From Haberlea rhodopensis (taxonomy: Eukaryota > Streptophyta > Magnoliopsida > Lamiales > Gesneriaceae): a DNA stretch of 64,000 nt. A model generated the notes under the pieces. It was not told the origin of the DNA. It did no database searches and saw nothing but the letters and a program-made list of their open reading frames with translations. This document shows positions 40,001 through 52,400 of the stretch, one piece after another. Location: positions 8,680,001 through 8,744,000 of the forward strand of contig CAJQUN010000021.1 of assembly GCA_907163345.1 (NCBI GenBank), in the 5' to 3' direction. How positions within the stretch are numbered: position 1 is the stretch's first letter; the number at the start of each line of letters is the position of its first letter. The translations under genes were made by a program, and so were the position numbers.

Positions 40001-42600
40001 TTTCGTGCCAAATTTGATTATGTGTTTTGAATACATAATTTTCTTTGTTGTAAAAAGTGTTTGAGCAATTTTCATAGTTACGGGCGTTTTTTATTTTTTT
40101 CATAAATTTTTTTTGTGTGAATATTCGAGTATATATCTTTGTAAACTAATTCAATTTGTGGAATTTTAACATATAGTCTTGAGTACATCATTTTCTTATT
40201 TGGAGGAAGGTTTTGAGAAATTTTCAGAATTTCGTAGGTTTTTTTTTATATTTTGATTTGCCCAAATATTCAAGTATTTATTTTGAGTACATACATCACT
40301 TTCTTAGTTTGAAGAAATTACTAAGATAATTTCACAAATTACATATGTTTTTTGATTTTTTGATAAATTTCTATTTTGTGCAAATATTCGACTTGAGTAC
40401 ATCATTTTCTTTGTTGGATGAAGATTTTGTGCGAATATTCGAGTATATGTCTTCGTAAACAAATTCTATTTGTGGAATTTTAACATCAAATCTTGAGTAC
40501 ATTTTCTTGTTTGGATGATGATTTTGAGAAATTTTCACAAATTACGTAAGTTTTTTGATTTTTTTAGAAATTTTGATTTCATGCGAATATTCGATTATGT
40601 CTTTTGAATACATCATTTTTTGTTAGAAAAAGTGTTTGAGCAATTTTCACAGTTACAGACGTTTTTTTTTTGTTTTTTTTCATTTGTTTCATTTCCGTGT
40701 GAATGTTTAAGTATATGTCTGCGTAAAGCAATTCAGATATTATAAAATTTCGGAAGTTTTTTTTTTAATTTTTTGATAAATTTTGATTTGTCCAAATATT
40801 CAAGTATATATTTTTGAGTATATCATTTTCTTAGATGGACGATGTTAGTAAAATATATTCAAAAATTACGTATGTTTTTTTTATTTTTTGATAAATTTCT
40901 ATTTTGTGTGAATATTCATTCAGGTATATGTCTTGAGTACATCATTTTCTTGGTTGGAAGAAACTTTTGAGCAATTTTCACAATTAAGCACATTTTTTGA
41001 TTTTTTAATAAATTTCAATTTCGTGCGAATATTCGAGTTATAGATCTTGAGTACATCATTTTCTTTGTTGGATGAAGATTTTATGCGAATATTCGCGTAT
41101 AAGCCTTGAATACATCATTTTCTTAGTTGTAAGGAGATTTTGTGCTAATATTTGAGTAAATGTCTTTCTTAAAAAAAAATTCTGTTTGTGGAATTTTAAC
41201 ATCAAATCTTGAGTACATTTTCTCGGTTGGAAGATGATTTTCAGAAATTTTCCCAAATATCATTTTCTTTTTTGGAAAAAGTGTTTGAGCAATTTTCATA
41301 GTTACGAGCGTTTTTTTATTTTTTTTCCTAAATTTCTTTTTTGTGTGAATATTCGAGTATATGCCTTTGTAAACCAATTCAATTTGTGGAATTTTAACAT
41401 CTAGTCTTGATTACAACATTTTCTTATTTGGAGGAAGGTTTTGAGAAATTTTCAGAATTTCGTAGGTTTTTTTTATTTTTTGATAAATTTTGATTTGCCC
41501 AAAATTCAAATATTATTTTGAGTACATCACTTTCTTAGTTGGAAGAAATTATTAAGATAATTTCACAAATTACATATGTTTTTTGATTTTTTGATAAATT
41601 TCTATTTTGTGCGAGTATAGGACTTGAGCATCATTTTCTTTGTTGGATGAAGATTTTGTGCGAATATTCGAGTATATGCCTTCGTAAACAAATTCTATTT
41701 GTGGAATTTTAACATCAAATCTTGAGTACATTTTCTTGGTTGGATGATGATTTTGAGAAATTTTCACAAATTACGTAAGTTTTTTGATTTTTTTAGAAAT
41801 TTTGATTTCATGCGAATATTCGAGTATGTGTTTTGAATACATCATTTTCTTTGTTAGAAAAAGTGTTTGAGCAATTTTCACAGTTACAGACGTTTTTTTT
41901 TTATTTTTTAATTAGTTTCATTTCCATGTGAATGTTTAAGTATATGTCTTCGTAAAGCAATTCAGATATTAGAATTTTAACATCTAGTCCTTTTATTACA
42001 CCATTTTCTTATTTGGAAAGAAGGTTTTGCGAAATTTTCAGAATTTCGGAAGTTTTTTTTAAATTTTTTGATAAATTTCGATTTGTCCAAATATTCAAGT
42101 ATATATTTTTGAGTATATCATTTTCTTAGATGTAAGAAGTCATTAAGATATATTCAAAAATTACGTATGTTTTTTTTATTTTTTGATAAATTTATATTTT
42201 GTGTGAATATTCATTCAAGTATATGTCTTGAGTACATCATTTTCTTGGTTGGAAGAAACTTTTGTGCAATTTTTACAATTAAGCACGTTTTTTGATTTTT
42301 AATAAATTTCGATTTCGTACGAATATTCGAGTTATAGATCTTGAATACATCATTTTCTTTGTCGGATGAAGATTTTATGCGAATATTCGAGTATAAGCCT
42401 TGAGTAAATCATTTTCTTAGTTGTAAGGAGATTTTGTGCTAATATTTGAGTAAATGTCTTTGTAAAAAAATCGGTTTGTGGGATTTTAACATCAAATCTT
42501 GAGTACATTTTCTCGGTTGGAAGATGATTTTCCCAAATTAAAAAAGTCTTTTGATTTATTTTAGAAATTTGGATTTCGTGCCAAATTTGATTATGTGTTT
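31051..42600 (-). repeat. Homogenised 2572-bp dimeric HOR block, block B3
   Basis: About 4.5 nearly identical copies of a 2572-bp unit. The private variant CATTTTTTGTTAGAAAAAG recurs at 32897, 35470, 38042 and 40614. The 66-codon minus frame recurs at 33339, 35911, 38483 and 41056. Each unit is a dimer of about 1337 and 1235 bp halves. Copies at 33.6-42 kb differ by only a few bases; the first copy (31.05-33.6 kb) is more diverged. This is the most recently amplified part of the window, unless the copy number has been altered by assembly. Confidence 0.93.
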
Positions 42601-43440
42601 TGAATACATCATTTTCTTTGTTAGAAAAAGTGTTTGAGCAATTTTCACAGTTACGGACGTTTTTTTTTATTTTTTAATTAGTTTCATTTCAATTTGAATG
42701 TTTAATAAGTATATGTCTTCGTAAAGCAATTCAGATATTAGAATTTTAACATCTAGTCCTTTTATTACACCATTTTCTTATTTGGAAAGAAGGTTTTGCG
42801 AAATTTTCAGAATTTCGGAAGTTTTTTTTAAAATTTTTTGATAAATTTCGATTTGTCCAAATATTCAAGTATATATTTTTGAGTATATCATTTTCTTAGA
42901 TGTAAGAAGTTATTAAGATATATTCAAAAATTAGGTATGTTTTTTTTATTTTTGATAAATTTATATTTGTGTGAATATTCATTCAAGTATATGTGTTGAG
43001 TACATCATTTTCTTGGTTGGAAGAAACGTTTGTGCAATTTTTACAATTAAGCACGTTTTTGATTTTTAATAAATTTCGATTTCGTACGAATATTCGAGTT
43101 ATAGATCTTGAATACATCATTTTCTTGTGTTGGATGAAGATTTTATGCGAATATTCGAGTATAAAGCCTTGAGTAAATCATTTTTCTTAGTTGTAAGGAG
43201 ATTTTGTGCTAATATTGAGTAATGTCTTTGTAAAAAAATCAGTTTGTGGGATTTTGCGAATATTCGCGTATAAGCTTGAATACATCATTTTCTTAGTTGT
43301 AAGGAGATTTTGTGCTAATATTTGAGTAAATGTCTTTCTTAAAAAAAAATTCTGTTTGTGGAATTTTAACATCAAATCTTGAGTACATTTTCTCGGTTGG
43401 AAGATGATTATTCAGAAATTTTCCCAAATATCATTTTCTT
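42601..43440 (-). repeat. Register-shift seam in the satellite array
   Basis: The 2572-bp pattern breaks here. Near 42610 a subunit of the CATAGTTACGGGC class switches into one of the CACAGTTACAGACG class within the shared GTTTTGAATACAT. Near 43255 GTGGGATTTT jumps to GCGAATATTCGCGTATAAGC. The stretch also has unusual single-base indels (ATAAAGCC, AATATTGAGTAATG, TTCTTGTGTTGG) absent from neighbouring copies. It is either an exchange junction or a weakly supported consensus. Confidence 0.8.
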
Positions 43441-46400
43441 TTTTGGAAAAAGTGTTTGAGCAATTTCATAGTTACGAGCGTTTTTTTATTTTTTTTCCTA
43501 AATTTCTTTTTTGTGTGGATATTCGAGTATATGCCTTTGTAAACCAATTCAATTTGTGGAATTTTAACATCTAGTCTTGAGTACAACATTTTCTTATTTG
43601 GAGGAAGGTTTTGAGAAATTTTCAGAATTTCGTAGGTTTTTTTTATTTTTTGATAAATTTTGATTTGCCCAAAATTCAAATATTTATTTTGAGTACATCA
43701 CTTTCTTAGTTGGAAGAAATTATAAGATAATTTCACAAATTACATATGTTTTTTGATTTTTTGATAAATTTCTATTTTGTGCGAGTATTCGACTTGAGCA
43801 TCATTTTCTTTGTTGGATGAAGATTTTGTGCGAATATTCGAGTATATGCCTTCGTAAACAAATTCTATTTGTGGAATTTTAACATCAAATCTTGAGTACA
43901 TTTTCTTGGATGGATGATGATTTTGAGAAATTTTCACAAATTACGTAAGTTTTTTGATTTTTTTAGAAATTTTGATTTCATGCGAATATTCGAGTATGTG
44001 TTTTGAATACATCATTTTCTTTGTTAGAAAAAGTGTTTGAGCAATTTTCACAGTTACAGACGTTTTTTTTTTATTTTTTAATTAGTTTCATTTCCATGTG
44101 AATGTTTAAGTATATGTCTTCGTAAAGCAATTCAGATATTAGAATTTTAACATCTAGTCCTTTTATTACACCATTTTCTTATTTGGAAAGAAGGTTTTGC
44201 GAAATTTTCAGAATTTCGGAAGTTTTTTTTTAAATTTTTTGATAAATTTCGATTTGTCCAAATATTCAAGTATATATTTTTGAGTATATCATTTTCTTAG
44301 ATGTAAGAAGTCATTAAGATATATTCAAAAATTACGTATGTTTTTTTTATTTTTTGATAAATTTATATTTTGTGTGAATATTCATTCAATTATATGTCTT
44401 GAGTACATCATTTTCTTGGTTGGAAGAAACTTTTGTGCAATTTTTACAATTAAGCACGTTTTTTGATTTTTAATAAATTTCGATTTCGTACGAATATTCG
44501 AGTTATAGATCTTGAATACATCATTTTCTTTGTCGGATGAAGATTTTATGCGAATATTCGAGTATAAGCCTTGAGTAAATCATTTTCTTAGTTGTAAGGA
44601 GATTTTGTGCTAATATTTGAGTAAATGTCTTTGTAAAAAAATCAGTTTGTGGGATTTTAACATCAAATCTTGAGTACATTTTCTCGGTTGGAAGATGATT
44701 TTCCCAAATTAAAAAAGTCTTTTGATTTTTTTTAGAAATTTGGATTTCGTGCCAAATTTGATTATGTGTTTTGAATACATAATTTTCTTTGTTGTAAAAA
44801 GTGTTTGAGCAATTTTCATAGTTACGGGCGTTTTTTATTTTTTTCATAAATTTTTTTTGTGTGAATATTCGAGTATATATCTTTGTAAACTAATTCAATT
44901 TGTGGAATTTTAACATCTAGTCTTGAGTACAACATTTTCTTATTTGGAGGAAGGTTTTGAGAAATTTTCAGAATTTCGTAGGTTTTTTTATTTTTTGATA
45001 ATTTTGATTTGCCCAAAATTCAAATATTTATTTTGAGTACATCACTTTCTTAGTTGGAAGAAATTATTAAGATAATTTCACAAATTACATATGTTTTTTG
45101 ATTTTTTGATAAATTTCTATTTTGTGCGAGTATAGGACTTGAGCATCATTTTCTTTGTTGGATGAAGATTTTGTGCGAATATTCGAGTATATGCCTTCGT
45201 AAACAAATTCTATTTGTGGAATTTTAACATCAAATCTTGAGTACATTTTCTTGGTTGGATGATGATTTTGAGAAATTTTCACAAATTACGTAAGTTTTTT
45301 GATTTTTTTAGAAATTTTGATTTCATGCGAATATTCGAGTATGTGTTTTGAATACATCATTTTCTTTGTTAGAAAAAGTGTTTGAGCAATTTTCACAGTT
45401 ACAGACGTTTTTTTTTATTTTTTAATTAGTTTCATTTCCATGTGAATGTTTAAGTATATGTCTTCGTAAAGCAATTCAGATATTAGAATTTTAACATCTA
45501 GTCTTTTTATTACACCATTTTCTTATTTGGAAAGAAGGTTTTGCGAAATTTTCAGAATTTCGGAAATTTTTTTTTTTAATTTTTTGATAAATTTGGATTT
45601 GTCCAAATATTCAAGTATATATTTTTGAGTATATCATTTTCTTAGATGGAAGAAGTTATTAAGATATATTCAAAAATTCCGTATGTTTTTTTTATTTTTT
45701 GATAAATTTCTATTTTGTGTGAATATTCATTCAGGTATATGTCTTGAGTACATCATTTTCTTGGTTGGAAGAAACTTTTGAGCAATTTTCACAATTAAGC
45801 ACATTTTTTGATTTTTTAATAAATTTCAATTTCGTGCGAATATTCGAGTTATAGATCTTGAGTACATCATTTTCTTTGTTGGACGAAGATTTTATGCGAA
45901 TATTCGCATATAAGCCTTGAATACATCATTTTCTTAGTTGTAAGGAGATTTTGTGCTAATATTTGAGTAAATGTCTTTCTTAAAAAAAAATCTGTTTGTG
46001 GAATTTTAACATCAAATCTTGAGTACATTTTCTCGGTTGGAAGATGATTTTCAGAAATTTTCCCAAATATCATTTTCTTTTTTGGAAAAAGTGTTTGAGC
46101 AATTTTCATAGTTACGAGCGTTTTTTTATTTTTTTTCCTAAATTTCTTTTTTGTGTGAATATTCGAGTATATGCCTTTGTAAACCAATTCAATTTGTGGA
46201 ATTTTAACATCTAGTCTTGAGTACAACATTTTCTTATTTGGAGGAAGGTTTTGAGAAATTTTCAGAATTTCGTAGGTTTTTTTTATTTTTTGATAAATTT
46301 TGATTTGCCCAAAATTCAAATATTTATTTTGAGTACATCACTTTCTTAGTTGGAAGAAATTATTAAGATAATTTCACAAATTACATATGTTTTTTGATTT

Positions 46401-49400
46401 TTTGATAAATTTCTATTTTGTGCGAGTATAGGACTTGAGCATCATTTTCTTTGTTGGATGAAGATTTTGTGCGAATATTCGAGTATATGCCTTCGTAAAC
46501 AAATTCTATTTGTGGAATTTTAACATCAAATCTTGAGTACATTTTCTTGGTTGGATGATGATTTTGAGAAATTTTCACAAATTACGTAAGTTTTTTGATT
46601 TTTTTAGAAATTTTGATTTCATGCGAATATTCGAGTATGTGTTTTGAATACATCATTTTCTTTGTTAGAAAAAGTGTTTGATCAATTTTCACAGTTACAG
46701 ACGTTTTTTTTTTATTTTTTAATTAGTTTCATTTCCATGTGAATGTTTAAGTATATGTCTTCGTAAAGCAATTCAGATATTAGAATTTTAACATCTAGTC
46801 TTTTATTACACCATTTTCTTATTTGGAAAGAAGGTTTTGCGAAATTTTCAGAATTTCGGAATTTTTTTTTTAATTTTTTGATAAATTTGGATTTGTCCAA
46901 ATATTCAAGTATATATTTTTGAGTATATCATTTTCTTAGATGTAAGAAGTCATTAAGATATATTCAAAAATTACGTATGTTTTTTTTATTTTTTGATAAA
47001 TTTATATTTTGTGTGAATATTCATTCAAGTATATGTCTTGAGTACATCATTTTCTTGGTTGGAAGAAACTTTTGTGCAATTTTTACAATTAAGCACGTTT
47101 TTTTGATTTTTAATAAATTTCGATTTCGTACGAATATTCGAGTTATAGATCTTGAATACATCATTTTCTTTGTCGGATGAAGATTTTATGCGAATATTCG
47201 AGTATAAGCCTTGAGTAAATCATTTTCTTAGTTGTAAGGAGATTTTGTGCTAATATTTGAGTAAATGTCTTTGTAAAAAAATCAGTTTGTGGGATTTTAA
47301 CATCAAATCTTGAGTACATTTTCTCGGTTGGAAGATGATTTTCCCAAATTAAAAAAGTCTTTTGATTTTTTTTAGAAATTTGGATTTCGTGCCAAATTTG
47401 ATTATGTGTTTTGAATACATAATTTTCTTTGTTGTAAAAAGTGTTTGAGCAATTTTTCATAGTTTACGGGCGTTTTTTATTTTTTTTCATAAATTTCTTT
47501 TTTGTGTGAATATTCGAGTACATATCTTTGTAAACCTAATTCAATTTGTGGAATTTTAACATCTAGTCTTGAGTACATCATTTTCTTATTTGGAGGAAGG
47601 TTTTGAGAAATTTTCAGAATTTCGTAGGTTTTTTTTATTTTTGATAATTTTGATTTACCCAAATATTCAAGTATTTATTTTGAGTACATACATCACTTTC
47701 TTAGTTTGAAGAAATTATTAAGATAATTTCACAAATTACATATGTTTTTTGATTTTTTGATAAATTTCTATTTTGTGCGAAGTATTAGGACTTGAGTACA
47801 TCATTTTCTTTGTTGGATGAAGATTTTGTGCGAATATTCGAGTATATGCCTTCGTAAACAAATTCTAATTGTGGAATTTTAACATCAAATCTTGAGTACA
47901 TTTTCTTGGTTGGATGATGATTTTGAGAAATTTTCACAAATTACGTAAGTTTTTTGATTTTTTTAGAAATTTTGATTTCATGCGAATATTCGAGTATGTG
48001 TTTTGAATACATCATTTTCTTTGTTAGAAAAAGTGTTTGAGCAATTTTCACAGTTACAGACGTTTTTTTTTATTTTTTAATTAGTTTCATTTCCATGTGA
48101 ATGTTTAAGTATATGTCTTCGTAAAGCAATTCAGATATTAGAATTTTAACATCTAGTCTTTTTATTACACCATTTTTTTATTTGGAAAGAAGGTTTTGCG
48201 AAATTTTCAGAATTTCGGAAATTTTTTTTTTAATTTTTTGATAAATTTGGATTTGTCCAAATATTCAAGTATATATTTTTGAGTATATCATTTTCTTAGA
48301 TGGAAGAAGTAATTAAGATATATTCAAAAATTACGTATGTTTATTTTATTTTTTGATAAATTTATATTTTGTGTGAATATTCATTCAATTATACGTCTTG
48401 AGTAAATCATTTTCTTGGTTGGAAGAAACTTTTGAGCAATTTTTACAATTAAGCACGTTTTTTTTATTTTTATTAAATTTCGATTTCGTGCGAATATTCG
48501 AGTTATAGATCTTGAGTACATCGTTTTCTTTGTTGGATGAAGATTTTATGCGAATGTTCGAGTATAAGTCTTGAGTACATCATTTTTTTAGTTGTAATGA
48601 GATTTTGTGCTAATATTTGAGTAAATGTCTTTGTTAAAAAATTCAGTTGGTGGAATTTTAACATCAAAACTTGAGTACATTTTCTCGGTTGGAAGATGAT
48701 TTTCAGAAATTTTTCAAAATTACGAAAGTCTTTTGATTTTTTTTAGAAATTTGGATTCCGTGCGAATATTTGATTATGTGTTTTGAATATATCATTTTTT
48801 TTGTTGGAAAAAGTGTTTGAGCATTTTTCAAAGTTTCGGGCGTTTTTTATTTTTTTTCATAAATTTCTTTTTTGTGTGAATATTCGAGTACATGTCTTTG
48901 TAAACCAATTCAATTTGTGGAATTTTAACATCTAGTCTTGAGTACAACATTTTCTTATTTGGAGGAAGGTTTTGAGAAATTTTCAGAATTTCGTAGGTTT
49001 TTTTTATTTTTTGATAAATTTTGATTTGCCCAAAATTCAAATATTTATTTTGAGTACATCACTTTCTTAGTTGGAAGAAATTATTAAGATAATTTCACAA
49101 ATTACATATGTTTTTTGATTTTTTGATAAATTTCTATTTTGTGCGAGTATAGGACTTGAGCATCATTTTCTTGTTGGATGAAGATTTTGTGCGAATATTC
49201 GAGTATATGCCTTCGTAAACAAATTCTATTTGTGGAATTTTAACATCAAATCTTGAGTACATTTTCTTGGTTGGATGATGATTTTGAGAAATTTTCACAA
49301 ATTACGTAAGTTTTTTGATTTTTTTAGAAATTTTGATTTCATGCGAATATTCGAGTATGTGTTTTGAATACATCATTTTCTTTGTTAGAAAAAGTGTTTG

Positions 49401-52400
49401 AGCAATTTTCACAGTTACAGACGTTTTTTTTTTATTTTTTAATTAGTTTCATTTCCATGTGAATGTTTAAGTATATGTCTTCGTAAAGCAATTCAGATAT
49501 TAGAATTTTAACATCTAGTCTTTTTATTACACCATTTTCTTATTTGGAAAGAAGGTTTTGCGAAATTTTCAGAATTTCGGAAATTTTTTTTTAATTTTTT
49601 GATAAATTTTGATTTCTCACAATATTCAAGTATATATTTTTGAGTATATCATTTTCTTAGATGGAAGAAGTTATTAAGATATATTCAAAAATTCCGTATG
49701 TTTTTTTTATTTTTGATTAATTTCTATTTTGTGTGAATATTCATTCAGGTATATGTCTTGAGTACATCATTTTCTTGGTTGGAAGAAACTTTTGAGCAAT
49801 TTTCACAATTAAGCACATTTTTTGATTTTTTAATAAATTTCAATTTCGTGCGAATATTCGAGTTATAGATCTTGAGTACATCATTTTCTTTGTTGGACGA
49901 AGATTTTATGCGAATATTCGCATATAAGCCTTGAATACATCATTTTCTTAGTTGTAAGGAGATTTTGTGCTAATATTTGAGTAAATGTCTTTCTTAAAAA
50001 AAAAATCTGTTTGTGGAATTTTAACATCAAATCTTGAGTACATTTTCTCGGTTGGAAGATGATTTTCAGAAATTTTCCCAAATATCATTTTCTTTTTTGG
50101 AAAAAGTGTTTGAGCAATTTTCATAGTTACGAGCGTTTTTTTTATTTTTTTCCTAAATTTCTTTTTTGTGTGAATATTCGTGTATATGCCTTTGTAAACC
50201 AATTCAATTTGTGGAATTTTAACATCTAGTCTTGAGTACAACATTTTCTTATTTGGAGGAAGGTTTTGAGAAATTTTCAGAATTTCGTAGGTTTTTTTAT
50301 TTTTTGATAAATTTTGATTTGCCCAAAATTCAAATATTTATTTTGAGTACATCACTTTCTTAGTTGGAAGAAATTATTAAGATAATTTCACAAATTACAT
50401 ATGTTTTTTGATTTTTTGATAAATTTCTATTTTGTGCGAGTATAGGACTTGAGCATCATTTTCTTTGTTGGATGAAGATTTTGTGCGAATATTCGAGTAT
50501 ATGCCTTCGTAAACAAATTCTATTTGTGGAATTTTAACATCAAATCTTGAGTACATTTTCTTGGTTGGATGATGATTTTGAGAAATTTTCACAAATTACG
50601 TAAGTTTTTTGATTTTTTTAGAAATTTTGATTTCATGCGAATATTCGAGTATGTGTTTTGAATACATCATTTTCTTTGTTAGAAAAAGTGTTTGAGCAAT
50701 TTTCACAGTTACAGACGTTTTTTTTTTATTTTTTAATTAGTTTCATTTCCATGTGAATGTTTAAGTATATGTCCTCGTAAAGCAATTCAGATATTAGAAT
50801 TTTAACATCTAGTCTTTTTATTACACCATTTTCTTATTTGGAAAGAAGGTTTTGCGAAATTTTCAGAATTTCGGAATTTTTTTTTTTAATTTTTTGATAA
50901 ATTTGGATTTGTCCAAATATTCAAGTATATATTTTTGAGTATATCATTTTCTTAGATGGAAGAAGTTATTAAGATATATTCAAAAATTACGTATGTTTAT
51001 TTTATTTTTTGATAAATTTATATTTTGTGTGAATATTGATTCAATTATATGTCTTGAGTAAATCATTTTCTTGGTTGGAAGAAACTTTTGAGCAATTTTT
51101 ACAATTAAGCACGTTTATTTATTTTTTATTAAATTTCGATTTCGTGCGAATATTCGAGTTATAGATCTTGAGTACATCGTTTTCTTTGTTGGATGAAGAT
51201 TTTATGCGAATGTTCGAGTATAAGTCTTGAGTACATCATTTTTTTAGTTGTAATGAGATTTTGTGCTAATATTTGAGTAAATGTCTTTGTTAAAAAATTC
51301 AGTTGGTGGAATTTTAACATCAAAACTTGAGTACATTTTCTCGGTTGGAAGATGATTTTCAGAAATTTTTCAAAATTACGAAAGTCTTTTGATTTTTTTA
51401 GAAATTTGGATTCCGTGCGAATATTTGATTATGTGTTTTGAATATATCATTTTTCTTTGTTGGAAAAAGTGTTTGAGCATTTTTCATAGTTTCGGGCGTT
51501 TTTTATTTTTTTTCATAAATTTCTTTTTTGTGTGAATATTCGAGTACATGTCTTTGTAAACCAATTCAATTTGTGGAATTTTAACATCTAGTCTTGAGTA
51601 CATCATTTTCTTATTTGGAGGAAAGTTTTGAGAAATTTTCAGAATTTCGTAGGTTTTTTTTATTTTTTGATAAATTTTGATTTACCCAAATATTCAAGTA
51701 TTTATTTTGAGTACATACATCACTTTCTTAGTTTGAAGAAATTATTAAGATAATTTCACAAATTACATATGTTTTTTGATTTTTTGATAAATTTCTATTT
51801 TGTGCGAGTATAGGACTTGAGCATCATTTTCTTTGTTGGATGAAGATTTTGTGCGAATATTCGAGTATATGCCTTCGTAAACAAATTCTATTTGTGGAAT
51901 TTTAACATCAAATCTTGAGTACATTTTCTTGGTTGGATGATGATTTTGAGAAATTTTCACAAATTACGTAAGTTTTTGATTTTTTTTAGAAATTTTGATT
52001 TCATGCGAATATTCGAGTATGTGTTTTGAATACATCATTTTCTTTGTTAGAAAAAGTGTTTGAGCAATTTTCACAGTTACAGACGTTTTTTTTTTATTTT
52101 TTAATTAGTTTCATTTCCATGTGAATGTTTAAGTATATGTCTTCGTAAAGCAATTCAGATATTAGAATTTTAACATCTAGTCTTTTTATTACACCATTTT
52201 TTATTTGGAAAGAAGGTTTTGCGAAATTTTCAGAATTTCGGAAATTTTTTTTTTAATTTTTTGATAAATTTGGATTTGTCCAAATATTCAAGTATATATT
52301 TTTGAGTATATCATTTTCTTAGATGGAAGAAGTAATTAAGATATATTCAAAAATTACGTATGTTTATTTTATTTTTTGATAAATTTATATTTTGTGTGAA

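Noticed and set aside
45867..46319. Minus-strand frame of 150 codons, and similar 60-128 codon frames throughout the array, with recurring peptides such as KKMMYSRLDVKIPQIE
   Set aside because: They are translations of the satellite A-rich strand. They recur with the HOR period, are rich in Lys from A-runs, are broken by small indels in sister copies and show no protein domain.
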